Below, one piece after another: positions 26,862 to 35,602 of a DNA stretch of 52,677 bases. Made by a program: the position numbers and the translations under genes. Each line of letters begins with the position of its first letter. Position 1 is the stretch's first letter. Source of the DNA: Acidobacteriota bacterium (GTDB lineage: Bacteria; Acidobacteriota; Terriglobia; Bryobacterales; UBA6623). Location: contig JAQCLD010000019.1 in assembly GCA_027592785.1 (NCBI GenBank), positions 1 to 52,677 of the forward strand, in the 5' to 3' direction. The notes under the pieces are model-generated. The model had not been told where the DNA came from and ran no database searches. It saw only the letters and a list, made by a program, of their open reading frames with translations.

Positions 26862-26890
26862 AGGATAACCGACACGGCCACTCGAATCAA
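26862..26890 (-). promoter_or_regulatory. Candidate sigma-70 promoter of mrfA
   Basis: Read on the minus strand, TTGATT (26890-26885) and TATCCT (26867-26862) are separated by exactly 17 bases. Transcription would start near 26855, at the edge of the palindrome. Confidence 0.5.
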
Positions 26891-27025
26891 GAAGTTCCAC
26901 GGATGCTGGCGGCTATCCCCGAGCCGTCCAGCTTTCTGGCTGTTTGGCGACCGTCTGCATGCTGCCGGCGCGGTAGAGCGGACCCGATCCATGTAGACCA
27001 GTGTTCTGGGCCTCGCTGATGGAGT

Positions 27026-27034
27026 TGATATACT
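27026..27034 (+). promoter_or_regulatory. Candidate extended -10 promoter of the epimerase-PQQ operon
   Basis: TGATATACT gives an extended -10 (TG at 27026-27027, TATACT at 27029-27034) about 60 bases before the epimerase ATG. No good -35 is needed or seen. Confidence 0.45.
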
Positions 27035-27046
27035 TTCTCGGTCGAG

Positions 27047-27072
27047 GCGCAACGACCCTCGTCGTGATGCGC
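27047..27072 (+). promoter_or_regulatory. 5'-UTR stem-loop before the epimerase gene
   Basis: GCGCAACGAC (27047-27056) pairs with GTCGT (27061-27065) and TGCGC (27068-27072) around a CCTC loop, with a two-base GA bulge. It lies in the predicted leader 25 bases before the ATG and could affect translation or stability. Confidence 0.4.
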
Positions 27073-27097
27073 TCTGCGACTTAAGGGGCTGGGATAC

Positions 27098-27946
27098 ATG
27101 AAATTCGGAGTGAATACTTTTATTTGGTCGGCGCAATACGACGAGCGTGTCGAAGGTCTTCTTCCGAGCATTAAGGAACATGGTTTTGACGGCGTTGAAG
27201 TTCCTCTGTTCCGGCCGACGGAGTTCGCGGCCGCTGACATTCGCAAGGCCACCGCTGCTAACGGCCTTGAATGCACGATCTGTTCGGTGTTGGTGCAAGG
27301 CTTGAGCCTGATCAGCGACGACAAACAGGTACGGACCACTACCCGCCAGCACCTCAAGGACGCGATCGCTGCCTCGGCTGAAGCGGGCGCGAAGACCATT
27401 GCGGGTCCTTTGTATTCTCCTGTGGGCTATTTGCCTGGGCGTCGGCGCACCGCGGACGAATGGAACTGGGCTGTCGAGGCTTACCAGGAAGTCGGTCCGG
27501 TGCTGGCCGAGCATGGCGTCACGCTGGCCATCGAACCTCTAAATCGCTTCGAGACCTACTTTCTGAATACGGCTGCGGACGCCAAGGCGCTTTGCGATCA
27601 AGTAGACCATCCGAATGTGGGCGTCCTGTTCGATACCTTCCACGCGAATATCGAAGAGAAGGACATTAGTGCGGGTTATCGCACGGTCGGCAAACAACTC
27701 AAGCACGTGCACACCTGCGAGAATGATCGCGGCATTCCAGGAAGCGGCCATGTGGAGTGGGACTCGGTTTTTAAGGCGCTGCGCGACTTGAAGTACGACG
27801 GCTGGCTGACGATTGAGAGCTTCGGCTTCGCCCTCGGCGACCTCAGCTCCGCCGCGGCCATCTGGCGTGATATCGAGCGCACCCCGGAGTCGATCGCGTT
27901 CGAAGGAATTCGATTCTTGAAACAGAACATGGGAACGGCGGCGTAG
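27098..27946 (+). CDS. Sugar-phosphate isomerase/epimerase TIM-barrel protein (tagatose/psicose 3-epimerase-like)
   Basis: A 282-residue AP-endonuclease-2-like TIM barrel with no signal peptide, so probably cytoplasmic. Metal-binding residues typical of ketose 3-epimerases are visible: Glu in LAIEPLNRFET, Asp in LFDTFHANIEE, His in KHVHTCENDRG and Glu in LTIESFG. MKFGVNTFIWSA is a typical family start. It leads an operon with a DUF1080 protein, two cytochromes and a PQQ dehydrogenase, so a role in processing a keto-sugar is reasonable. Exact substrate unknown; epimerase versus isomerase cannot be separated by sequence alone. Confidence 0.85.
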   Translation: MKFGVNTFIWSAQYDERVEGLLPSIKEHGFDGVEVPLFRPTEFAAADIRKATAANGLECTICSVLVQGLSLISDDKQVRTTTRQHLKDAIAASAEAGAKTIAGPLYSPVGYLPGRRRTADEWNWAVEAYQEVGPVLAEHGVTLAIEPLNRFETYFLNTAADAKALCDQVDHPNVGVLFDTFHANIEEKDISAGYRTVGKQLKHVHTCENDRGIPGSGHVEWDSVFKALRDLKYDGWLTIESFGFALGDLSSAAAIWRDIERTPESIAFEGIRFLKQNMGTAA

Positions 27947-27983
27947 GCGAAGAATCGGAAGAAGTAGCCGGTAGGAGACTCAA

Positions 27984-28778
27984 ATGCTCAGCAGAAATAG
28001 ATTCGTACGTGTTGCTTTCCTGGCGACCTCTGCCGCTGGCTTGCTGGCCACAGCGTTGCTAGTCGAGACGGCAGCGCAGGCGCCTCCCGGCGCCGGTCGG
28101 GCCAGCGGCCTCTACCCCACTTATGAGCCTGATGACGATACGGCGGGATTTGTGCCGATCTTCGACGGCAAAACGCTCAACGGTTGGGACGGAGACACAA
28201 CCTTCTGGCGGGCCGAAGAGGGCGTCATCGTTGGCGAAACCACTCCCGAAAAAGTCGTCAAGGTAAACAATTTCTTGATCTGGCGCGGTGGCAAGGTCAA
28301 GGACTTCGAACTCAAACTGGAATTCAGGCTGAGCGGTACGAACAGCGGCATCCAGTACCGCAGCGTGGAGCTCCCCGACGTTGGCAAATGGGTCCTCAAG
28401 GGGTATCAGGCCGACATGGATATTGGCAACGGTTTCTCGGGCAACCTGCATGAAGAGCGCGGCCGCAAGCCGGGCCACGTCGTGCTCGCTCGCCGAGGTC
28501 AGTTGACGCGCATCACCGACGGTCCTCACTACAAAGAGCTGGCGACTATGGGCGATTCGACTCTGCTGCGAGGTGTCGTGAATGTAGGCGGCTGGAACCG
28601 CTACCACATCATCGCCCGCGGACCGATCATGCTGCAGATCCTGAATGGTCATCTCATAAGCGGCACGATTGACGAAGATTCGGTGAATGCCGTGCCCGAA
28701 GGCTTGCTCGGTTTTCAGATGCATACCGGACCGCCCTTCAAGATCGAGTACAAAAACATCCTGTACCGGAAGTCGTAG
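27984..28778 (+). CDS. Exported DUF1080 (3-keto-disaccharide hydrolase family) protein
   Basis: A 264-residue protein with an N-terminal hydrophobic segment (8-31) and a Pro/Gly linker, probably periplasmic. The DUF1080 jelly-roll domain starts at [16 protein letters not shown] and has [27 protein letters not shown], and the closing [20 protein letters not shown]. Pfam names this family 3-keto-disaccharide hydrolase, and some members act on 3-keto-glycosides; others are uncharacterised. AGGAG precedes the ATG. It sits 37 bases after the epimerase and upstream of a PQQ dehydrogenase, which could supply oxidised sugar. Confidence 0.85.
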   Translation: MLSRNRFVRVAFLATSAAGLLATALLVETAAQAPPGAGRASGLYPTYEPDDDTAGFVPIFDGKTLNGWDGDTTFWRAEEGVIVGETTPEKVVKVNNFLIWRGGKVKDFELKLEFRLSGTNSGIQYRSVELPDVGKWVLKGYQADMDIGNGFSGNLHEERGRKPGHVVLARRGQLTRITDGPHYKELATMGDSTLLRGVVNVGGWNRYHIIARGPIMLQILNGHLISGTIDEDSVNAVPEGLLGFQMHTGPPFKIEYKNILYRKS

Positions 28779-28824
28779 GTTCTGACGCCTAATGGTTAGG
28801 ATCGCAATCGGGAGCGGGTTGGAT

Positions 28825-29280
28825 ATGACGAAGAAAACCTTGTTCGGCGCTGCTTGTGCTTTGTTCGCGTTCACCTGCGTCGCCGCGGCAGAGGACGGCG
28901 TAGCAACCGTCGACAAACGGCACGCCGTATTCCAAAAGGTCTGCACGACTTGTCACGCTATGGACAATGTGGGCGGCCGGCGCACCAGGGCCCAGTGGGA
29001 AGACCTGCTATACAAAATGATCGACCTGGGCGCCAAAGGCTCCGAAAAGGAGTTTCAGACAATCCTGGAATACCTGTCGAGCGAGTACGGCCGCGTGAAC
29101 GTCAATCGCGGGTCTACGAGCGAGCTTTCAGCCGTCCTTGGTTTGACCGCTCAGCAGGCCGGTGCTGTCGTGAGCCACCGTCGCGAGCACGGTAAATACG
29201 AAGACTTTAGTGCGTTCGCGAAAACCCCGGGGCTCGATACGACAAGGCTTGAGAAACTGCGGGATGCGCTTAGTTACTAG
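28825..29280 (+). CDS. Exported cytochrome c fused to a helix-hairpin-helix (ComEA-like) domain
   Basis: A 151-residue protein: signal peptide (1-21, CVAAA), a small cytochrome c module with one heme site CTTCH (40-44) and candidate axial Met65, then a helix-hairpin-helix domain (about 91-150) starting VNVNRGSTSELSAVLGLTAQQAGAVV and ending TTRLEKLRDAL. ComEA-type HhH domains bind DNA in the periplasm during uptake; joining one to heme c is odd. Context argues for electron transfer with the diheme cytochrome and PQQ dehydrogenase that follow, so the HhH may act in protein contacts. The ATG at 28825 was chosen for its signal peptide and the GGAG ten bases upstream. Confidence 0.8.
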   Translation: MTKKTLFGAACALFAFTCVAAAEDGVATVDKRHAVFQKVCTTCHAMDNVGGRRTRAQWEDLLYKMIDLGAKGSEKEFQTILEYLSSEYGRVNVNRGSTSELSAVLGLTAQQAGAVVSHRREHGKYEDFSAFAKTPGLDTTRLEKLRDALSY

Positions 29281-29319
29281 GCGGCAGCGAAATCGTTGCT
29301 GATCACGAGAGGAGACGCG

Positions 29320-30153
29320 ATGTCTATTACGACACGATTGTGTTTGAGGTTTGGAGTCGGCGTCTTGGCCGCTACGCTCAGCTTATCTGCCCAATTTAGG
29401 GTCGGTCCTCTTGAGCAGCATAAGGTGGATGATGCCGCCGCTGACCGCGGTCGCGCCGTGTGGGCCGCCGAGTGCATCAATTGCCATGGCACCTACGGGC
29501 GAGGCGGAGACGACGGCGACGGCGTTTCCGTTGTTCGTTCTGAGATGATGGCCCGCGATCGCTACGGCAATCTCCTTGGAGCATTCTTCAAAGCGGGGCA
29601 CTCGACTCAAAGCGGTAAGCCGAGTTCTTCCTTCACTGAAGAACAAGTGGCGGACGTCGCGCACTTCATCCATCAGCGCATCTTCGAGACGCTACGCAGT
29701 TCGCCCACATTCGATGTTCAGGATGTCTTGACTGGAAACCCTGCGGCTGGTCGCGCATTCTTCAACGGCGCGGGGCAATGCACTCAGTGTCACAACGTCG
29801 AAGACGACCTAGCGGGCATCGGAGGCAGGATGGAACCAGTCGCGTTGCAACAGCGGTTTTTATTTCCTGCGTCGAGGGGACGTCGAGGTTTTAGCTTTAC
29901 TGGGCCGAGCGGCCCCAAAACGATGGTGGTTGTCACTCAGCCCACAGGCGAATCCGTCGCTGGCGAGTTGGAACGAATCGACAATTTTTACGTTTCGATG
30001 CGTGACGACAACGGCGAGTATCGTACCTTCAAGCGCTCCAAAGGCGTGACGGTGATTCAAGACAATCCCTATCAGGCCCACATCGATCAGCTCGACACGA
30101 TCAGCGATACGCAGATCCATGACGTCGTTGCCTACATGGAGACATTGAAATGA
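29320..30153 (+). CDS. Periplasmic diheme cytochrome c
   Basis: A 277-residue exported protein (signal 1-25, ending LSLSAQ) with two cytochrome c heme sites, CINCH (52-56) and CTQCH (154-158), separated by a domain containing TEEQVADVAHFIHQRI. The C-terminal third (about 180-260) forms a beta-rich segment seen after such cytochromes in PQQ alcohol dehydrogenase clusters, closing with QIHDVVAYMETLK. AGAGGAGA precedes the ATG. The stop overlaps the dehydrogenase start as ATGA (30150-30153). It is the likely electron acceptor of that enzyme. Confidence 0.85.
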   Translation: MSITTRLCLRFGVGVLAATLSLSAQFRVGPLEQHKVDDAAADRGRAVWAAECINCHGTYGRGGDDGDGVSVVRSEMMARDRYGNLLGAFFKAGHSTQSGKPSSSFTEEQVADVAHFIHQRIFETLRSSPTFDVQDVLTGNPAAGRAFFNGAGQCTQCHNVEDDLAGIGGRMEPVALQQRFLFPASRGRRGFSFTGPSGPKTMVVVTQPTGESVAGELERIDNFYVSMRDDNGEYRTFKRSKGVTVIQDNPYQAHIDQLDTISDTQIHDVVAYMETLK

Positions 30154-31721
30154 AGGGACCCATCGCTGTTGCCGCACTGCTGACTTTCGCTGGCCTGCTG
30201 GGGGCGCAAACCCCCAATCCGACAGCGCTTTTTGAGCACCCGGCGGACTCCTGGCCCAGCTATCACGGCGACTACTCCGGTCGCCGTTACAGTGAGCTCA
30301 AGAAGATCAATGCCGACAACGTCAAACAGCTGAGTCTCGGCTGGGTCTACCGCATTCCGACAACGGGGCGCGGCAGCATCAAGGCCACGCCGCTGTTGCT
30401 CAATGGCATCTTGTATTTCTCAGCGCCAGACAACGTTTGGGCCGTTGACGCGCGCACGGGTCGCGAATTGTGGCATCACGAGTGGGAGTCGACCGGCGGC
30501 ATGCATATCGGCAGCCGCGGCGTTGCGGTCTATGGCAACACCGTCTATTACGAAACGCCGGATTGCAATCTCGTTGCTCTTGACGTCAGCGACGGCAGTG
30601 AGCGGTGGCATACCCCGATCTGCGATCTCGACCAGTTCTACTTTGGCTCGGTCGCTCCGACGATCGTGAACAATCAGGTGATTATCGGCGTCAGCGGAGA
30701 CGACCTCGATCGCCCCGGCTACGTACAGTCGCATGACCCGGAAACCGGGGCCGTGAACTGGCGCTGGTACGTCACGCCCCAGGATGCCGGAGACCTCGGC
30801 GCGGATAGTTGGCCGAATATCGATGTCGCCAAGAATGGCGGCGGTATGACCTGGCAACCGATAACGTTCGATCCCAATCTCAACTTGATCTACTTCGGCA
30901 CTGGCAATCCGCAACCGGTCGTTGCACACGCCAACCGCGAGGGAAACAACCTGTTCACCGAGTCGATCGTTGCGCTCGATGCGAATACCGGCAAGATGAA
31001 GTGGTATTTCCAGGCATCGCCGCACGATACCCACGACTGGGACGCTACCGAAGCGGCCGTGCTTTTCGACGGAGAGTTCAACGGCCAACCGCGCAAGCTG
31101 CTAGCTCAAGCGAGCCGCAACGGCTACTTCTTCGTTCTCGATCGCGAGACAGGCGAGAATCTGGTCTCCAAGCCTTTCATCAACGTGAACTGGTCGCTAG
31201 GCGTCAGCGAACGAGGCGAGCCGATTCCGGATCCAGCTAAGTACCCACAAGTGGATGGTGCGCTGGTGACTCCGAATCAGGGAGGCGCAACCAACTGGGA
31301 GCCGCCGGCGTTCAATCCAGACACCGGCTTGTTCTACACCGATGCGAGCCAGGCCTACAGTGTTTGGTACATCTACGACACCAGTGCCAACCCGCAAGGG
31401 TGGGGCGGCACCGACCGCGGCGGTTATTCGAAGTCGAGCATCAAGGCGATCGACTACAAGACCGGCGAGATACGCTGGACTCACGACTGGGAGGGTGCTA
31501 CCAGGACGGGGCTCCTCACGACTGCCGGGAATCTCCTGTTCGCCGGCGACAACGAGCAAAACTTTGTCGCACTCAACGCCACCACAGGCGAGACGCTGTG
31601 GCATGCGGGCCTAGGGGCTCGCGTCAGCAACGGGGCGATTACATACGAACTCGACGGCGACCAGTACCTAACCGTCGGAGCAGGGGACACCCTGTTCTCG
31701 TTCGTGATGTGGAGCGAATAA
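30150..31721 (+). CDS. PQQ-dependent alcohol/sugar dehydrogenase (methanol/ethanol-type propeller)
   Basis: A 523-residue quinoprotein with a signal peptide (1-20, LLGAQ). It begins WPSYHGDYSGRRYSELKKIN and shows propeller repeats AVDARTGRELWHHEW, ALDVSDGSERWHT, ALDANTGKMKWYFQ, VLDRETGEN and ALNATTGETLWHAG; HDTHDWDATEAAVLF holds the likely catalytic Asp. There is no CxxCH and no vicinal Cys pair, so electrons leave through the separate cytochromes encoded upstream. Translation is coupled to the diheme cytochrome. Substrate is unknown; with the DUF1080 and epimerase genes in the same operon, a sugar or glycoside is plausible. Confidence 0.87.
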   Translation: MKGPIAVAALLTFAGLLGAQTPNPTALFEHPADSWPSYHGDYSGRRYSELKKINADNVKQLSLGWVYRIPTTGRGSIKATPLLLNGILYFSAPDNVWAVDARTGRELWHHEWESTGGMHIGSRGVAVYGNTVYYETPDCNLVALDVSDGSERWHTPICDLDQFYFGSVAPTIVNNQVIIGVSGDDLDRPGYVQSHDPETGAVNWRWYVTPQDAGDLGADSWPNIDVAKNGGGMTWQPITFDPNLNLIYFGTGNPQPVVAHANREGNNLFTESIVALDANTGKMKWYFQASPHDTHDWDATEAAVLFDGEFNGQPRKLLAQASRNGYFFVLDRETGENLVSKPFINVNWSLGVSERGEPIPDPAKYPQVDGALVTPNQGGATNWEPPAFNPDTGLFYTDASQAYSVWYIYDTSANPQGWGGTDRGGYSKSSIKAIDYKTGEIRWTHDWEGATRTGLLTTAGNLLFAGDNEQNFVALNATTGETLWHAGLGARVSNGAITYELDGDQYLTVGAGDTLFSFVMWSE

Positions 31722-31726
31722 GTCGG

Positions 31727-32668
31727 CTAACCGCCGCGAATACCGCGGTAGAAGCGATACAGATTCGGCGGGAGGAACATGGCTCGCCGGACGGTGAGAG
31801 AGCCGTCCGCAGTTGCGAATGAGGGAGTCCCTCGCTCGCAGAGTTGCGTGACTTCCCACCATAGGTTGCCGAATCGCACTTCCAGCAATCCGAAACAAGT
31901 GAGTCGACGCATAATCTCGGCGGAGGTGAGCAGGCTCGGCTCCGCGATCCGGCATATCCGTTTTCGGTCTTGGCGGGAGTAATAGCTGCCGCCGACCTGA
32001 GCCCTACCGGGCACCTTGAAGGCAATGGCATCCAAGACCCGAGGGGCGTCGGCAGCGGCCGCGACACACTTGGAGAGGTCGACAGCTCGCGGGTTGGCGT
32101 AATCGGGCACGGCGAAGGCCCCATCGACAACGACCGCGCCCTCATCGATGCCGGCTGTCATGTGGTGGAAGCTGTAGCCAGTCTCCGGCTCACGATTGTA
32201 AAGCGACCACGGCGTTGCATTCAGTCCGCGGTAATCCGGCAGCAGGCCATTATGAAAGTTGATGGCGGTAGAGAAGATGCCGAGCAGTTCGGGGCCCCAC
32301 ACTTGCAGGCAGCCGAGCGAGAGAGCGGCGTCCGGTCGCCATCGATGCCGCAATTATTCATGGAATGATCGGTTGTTCAGATCGCGAGCAGCGGGCGTCA
32401 GCACAGGTAATTCGTCGTTCTTGGCGACCCGCTCCCATACGCCAAGGCCTGGACCCAAGCGTTCTTCGCCTTTGTTGAAAACCTCTCTTGCCGCCTGCTG
32501 GAGACCACTCCGCAGTCTATTTCGGGGTCTTGCCCGATCCTCTCGTCCCGCATCGCATAGACCCACCAACTCGATTTGCGGATGCGCCCTCGCCTCGGCT
32601 ACGAACCGGGCCAGAAGGACACGAGTCATCAGCAGGGCCGGATCACCCACAATTAGCAGTCGCGTCAC
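31727..32668 (-). pseudogene. Formyltransferase-family gene interrupted by an in-frame TAA
   Basis: Two frames abut with no gap: 32668-32354 ends at TAA (32356-32354), and the same frame continues to 31727. Joined, they give about 312 residues resembling methionyl-tRNA formyltransferase-like enzymes: an N-terminal MTRLLIVGD strand, RPDAALSLGC, then the formyl-group site FHNGLLPDYRGLNATPWSLY and GIDEGAVVVDG. The stop falls in a segment reading SFHE-stop-LRHRWRPD, where one base change from GAA would restore the frame. It could be a true nonsense mutation, a sequencing error, or read-through. The GTG start lies 12 bases after the preceding gene. Confidence 0.7.
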
Positions 32669-32680
32669 CGGATCTCTATT

Positions 32681-33451
32681 CTAGTCATCCGCTGATTCGG
32701 ATGTGCCTCGACCGCCGGCAACAGGAGGCGCGTAGTCGCGGTTGTCGCGCCTCCAGGGCTTCTTGAACCGCAAGAGATTCGCGACCGTCCGGTTTGGCGA
32801 GAACACCATGCGCAGTACGCGCATCGCGCGCGGGTTGACCCGCCGCTCCAGGCGGGCAACGACAAACTGGTCCAACGCATCTTCGACGAGCATGATTCCG
32901 AAGCCGCCAGTCGGCGTCATGACGAGATCGACGTAGCCCATGCTCCCGGGAGTCTTGCCGACGTTGCCGATCGACGCCTCGCTATAGGGGCCAAGTTCGA
33001 ACTGCGTGCTGTAGGCCGCGGACCAACCCATCGCCTTAAGCCGGCTCTTCCAATAAACGGAGCCGTCCGTAATCTTGACGCGTTTGCCGATTGGGTCGTT
33101 CTGTACTTGGATAAAGCCAGTCACCGCGCCCTGCATGGGATGCCCCACGTAGTTCGTAAAGCCCGAATCGCCGTCCTGCCAACCCCGCAGGCCCTTGACG
33201 GATTCGAAGTAATCCGCAAAGAAGGGCCCGCTTAGCTGGTCGAACGTCTTCTGTTGGGTCAGGCGAACGCCGTGCTGGATCGTCAGGAACCGCATGGATT
33301 CCTGAGTTGCGCCGCCCCAGTCGAACCCTTTTTCTTCTTGTAGGGTGGGGGCTTGCCAAATAGGTGCCGCGTTCGAGGGCAAAATAGCGTCGTCCGCGCG
33401 GGCGATGAGGGCGAACGCGACGAAAATCGTGCCTGCCGTAGCTGCTCTCAC
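32681..33451 (-). CDS. Exported protein of unknown function
   Basis: A 256-residue protein that I do not assign. From GTG at 33451 it opens with a good signal peptide (ending ALIARADD). A longer start at GTG 33535 adds 28 residues but would cross an AT-rich, promoter-like stretch (33460-33485), so the shorter form is preferred. The middle (TFDQLSGPFFADYFESVKGL, GFTNYVGHPMQGAVTGFI, and a Gly-rich segment near IGNVGKTPGSMGYVDLVMTP) weakly recalls DUF3943-like envelope proteins with conserved His and Asn. The C-terminus is Arg-rich. It is followed after 14 bases by the broken formyltransferase gene. Confidence 0.65.
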   Translation of the reverse strand: MRAATAGTIFVAFALIARADDAILPSNAAPIWQAPTLQEEKGFDWGGATQESMRFLTIQHGVRLTQQKTFDQLSGPFFADYFESVKGLRGWQDGDSGFTNYVGHPMQGAVTGFIQVQNDPIGKRVKITDGSVYWKSRLKAMGWSAAYSTQFELGPYSEASIGNVGKTPGSMGYVDLVMTPTGGFGIMLVEDALDQFVVARLERRVNPRAMRVLRMVFSPNRTVANLLRFKKPWRRDNRDYAPPVAGGRGTSESADD

Positions 33452-33603
33452 CGTGGCTAATAGAAAGCTAATAACAATTAATAGATGCCCCGCAAGGGGT
33501 CTCCGTTTCGCGCCCTTCGACGTCAACGAGCGCACCTACGGGAGGAGCTTTGGAGGAGCGCGGCATGGTATCATGCGACGCCAATTCGGTACTTGAGATT
33601 GTC

Positions 33604-34401
33604 ATGTTAAGAACTGCTTTTGCCCTCTTTCTAGCTGTCGCGTCCGCGGCCATCCTGCCAGCCCAGATACCCGATCCTGGGGCCGGCGTAGGCATGGGAC
33701 ATCACCACTTGAGGGTGAGCGAGGCGGACTATGACGCCCACAAGAACATGCTGGTCGAAGGCCTGGGAGCGCGAGTCGCCAATCTCGGCACGCTGGAGGC
33801 GTTTCTCATCCCTGGGGCCGTGATCCTGGTCACCAAGGGCAATCTGCAAGGCCCCAGCGTCGGCACTGCTGTGAACCACATCGGCTTCTTGGTCAAGGAT
33901 CTCGCCGCCGCGGAAGCTAAGTGGAAAGCCGCCGGCGGCACGATGCTGCCTGACAAACCAACCCCCACACAGTCCTTCGTGGAACTGCCGGGCGGCACGA
34001 AAGTAGAACTAAGCGAAGATAAGTCGCTGGACGTCCCGATCAAAAACCACCACATTCATTTCAACACTCCGTCCGATAGCGAGACGCAGGCCTGGTACAT
34101 CGAGATGTTTGGCGCAGCGCCCAGCACGCGCGGTCCCTTCAAGACCGGGAACATCGAGGGCGTTGAGCTGACTTTCGGCGTCTCTCAGACGCCGGTCGTC
34201 GGAACCAAAGGCCACGGCGTTGACCACATCGGTTTTGAGGTTAACAACCTGGAAGAATTCTGCAAGCAGTTGGAAGCGAAGGGCGTCAAGTTCGACAGGC
34301 CCTTCACCAACGTTCCGCGAATCGGCCTCAACATCGCCTTCCTCACCGACCCCTGGGGCGGCTACATCGAGCTGACCGAGGGGCTGACGAAGTTGAAGTA
34401 G
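33604..34401 (+). CDS. Exported protein with two VOC (glyoxalase-like) domains
   Basis: A 265-residue protein with a signal peptide (1-19, AAILPAQ) and two vicinal-oxygen-chelate domains: residues about 32-140 (GHHHLRVSEADYDAH ... NHIGFLVKD) and about 145-260 (KNHHIHFNTPSDSETQAW ... VDHIGFEVNN, ending GGYIELTEG). Candidate metal ligands His and Glu occur at the expected ends of each repeat. VOC proteins include glyoxalases, dioxygenases and resistance proteins; export is less usual. TATCAT about 25 bases upstream could be a -10. The lactonase-like lipoprotein follows after 13 bases, so the two are likely co-transcribed. Confidence 0.82.
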   Translation: MLRTAFALFLAVASAAILPAQIPDPGAGVGMGHHHLRVSEADYDAHKNMLVEGLGARVANLGTLEAFLIPGAVILVTKGNLQGPSVGTAVNHIGFLVKDLAAAEAKWKAAGGTMLPDKPTPTQSFVELPGGTKVELSEDKSLDVPIKNHHIHFNTPSDSETQAWYIEMFGAAPSTRGPFKTGNIEGVELTFGVSQTPVVGTKGHGVDHIGFEVNNLEEFCKQLEAKGVKFDRPFTNVPRIGLNIAFLTDPWGGYIELTEGLTKLK

Positions 34402-34414
34402 TAGTCGGAAATCA

Positions 34415-35602
34415 ATGGACAAGATCATGCTTCGAGACAGACGTTTCGTCATTGCGGGCGCGCTAGCGTCGATTTCTCTCTTCGGCTGCGGCGGAGGCGA
34501 GATGGCCGAAGCCCCGGCAGAACCGGTCGGCACCCATATTGCCTTCGTCGGCACTTACACGCAAGCCGATGCCAAGGGCATTTACGCCTATCGCTATGAC
34601 GCACACAGCGGCTCGATGGCGTCTTTGGGCTTGGTTGCCGAGTCGCCGAACCCGGCTTTCCTGGCGCTGCACCCGAATGGCGAGTACCTGTATGCGGTCA
34701 ACGAGGGCGATCCCGACAGCCCGACGGAAGGCTCGGTCAGCGCCTTCAGCATCAACAAAGAGAACGGCCAGTTGACTTTACTCAACAAGGTCGATTCGAT
34801 GGGCACATCCCCGTGCCACCTCGTCCTCGACCACACAGGCAAGTTCCTCTTCGTCGCCAACTACACAGCCGGGAGCGTCGGTTCGTGGCGCATCCAGCCG
34901 GACGGCTCTATCGGCGAGTTAGCTTCCCTGATCCAGCACCAAGGCTCCAGCGTTCATGAGCGCCAGGCGTCGCCGCACGCTCATGAAGTGGTTGTTTCCA
35001 AGGACAACACGCGCCTTTTCGTGCCTGACCTCGGAATGGACAAAGTGATGATCTACCAGATCAACGCCGACACCGGCGAACTGACCGCCAACAATCCTGC
35101 GGCGGCCGTCCTCACGCCCGGTACAGGCCCTCGCCACATGGAGTTCCACCCAGACGGCACACACGCCTACGTGATTGGCGAGATCAACTCGACGATTACG
35201 ACCTTCGACTTCGACCCAGCTACCGCGGCCTTTACGTCGAAGCAGATCGTTTCCACGCTGCCCGAAGGCTTCACGGGCGATACCTCCACCGCCGAAATCG
35301 AAGTCAGCTCAGACGGCAAGTTCGTCTACGGCTCTAACCGCGGCAACGACACGATTGCGGTATTCGCGGTCGATCCGGAGGCGAAAACGCTCATGCCGGT
35401 CGAATACGCTCCGATACAGGGGCAGACTCCGCGCAATTTCGTCATCGATCCGTCGGGAGCGTATCTGTTCTCGGAGAATCAGAACACCAACAACATCGTG
35501 CAGTTTTCGCGCGATGCTTCCACCGGCAAACTCACTCCGACTGGCCAAGTCTTGACGGAAGTCGCGTCGCCTGTCTGCATGATCTTCGTGCCGACGAACT
35601 AA
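34415..35602 (+). CDS. Lipoprotein of the lactonase (6-phosphogluconolactonase-like) propeller family
   Basis: A 395-residue seven-bladed propeller lipoprotein. The lipobox is LFGC within SISLFGCGGG near residues 20-27, so it should be anchored in the envelope. FVGTYTQADAKGIYAYRYDA, LALHPNGEYLYAVNE, FLFVANYTAGSVG, GPRHMEFHPDGTHAYVIGE and KFVYGSNRGNDTIAVF are typical lactonase_7/YbhE-like blades. The family includes 6-phosphogluconolactonase and carboxy-cis,cis-muconate cyclase; as an envelope protein it more likely acts on a periplasmic lactone, fitting aldose oxidation elsewhere in the window. ATG at 34415 or 34427 could both serve. It overlaps the convergent sulfatase stop by 4 bases. Confidence 0.85.
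   Translation: MDKIMLRDRRFVIAGALASISLFGCGGGEMAEAPAEPVGTHIAFVGTYTQADAKGIYAYRYDAHSGSMASLGLVAESPNPAFLALHPNGEYLYAVNEGDPDSPTEGSVSAFSINKENGQLTLLNKVDSMGTSPCHLVLDHTGKFLFVANYTAGSVGSWRIQPDGSIGELASLIQHQGSSVHERQASPHAHEVVVSKDNTRLFVPDLGMDKVMIYQINADTGELTANNPAAAVLTPGTGPRHMEFHPDGTHAYVIGEINSTITTFDFDPATAAFTSKQIVSTLPEGFTGDTSTAEIEVSSDGKFVYGSNRGNDTIAVFAVDPEAKTLMPVEYAPIQGQTPRNFVIDPSGAYLFSENQNTNNIVQFSRDASTGKLTPTGQVLTEVASPVCMIFVPTN

Noticed and set aside
26810..27514. N-terminal extension of the MrfA frame by 235 codons
   Set aside because: It overlaps the divergent epimerase gene and the promoter region, and the GTG at 26809 has a good ribosome binding site.
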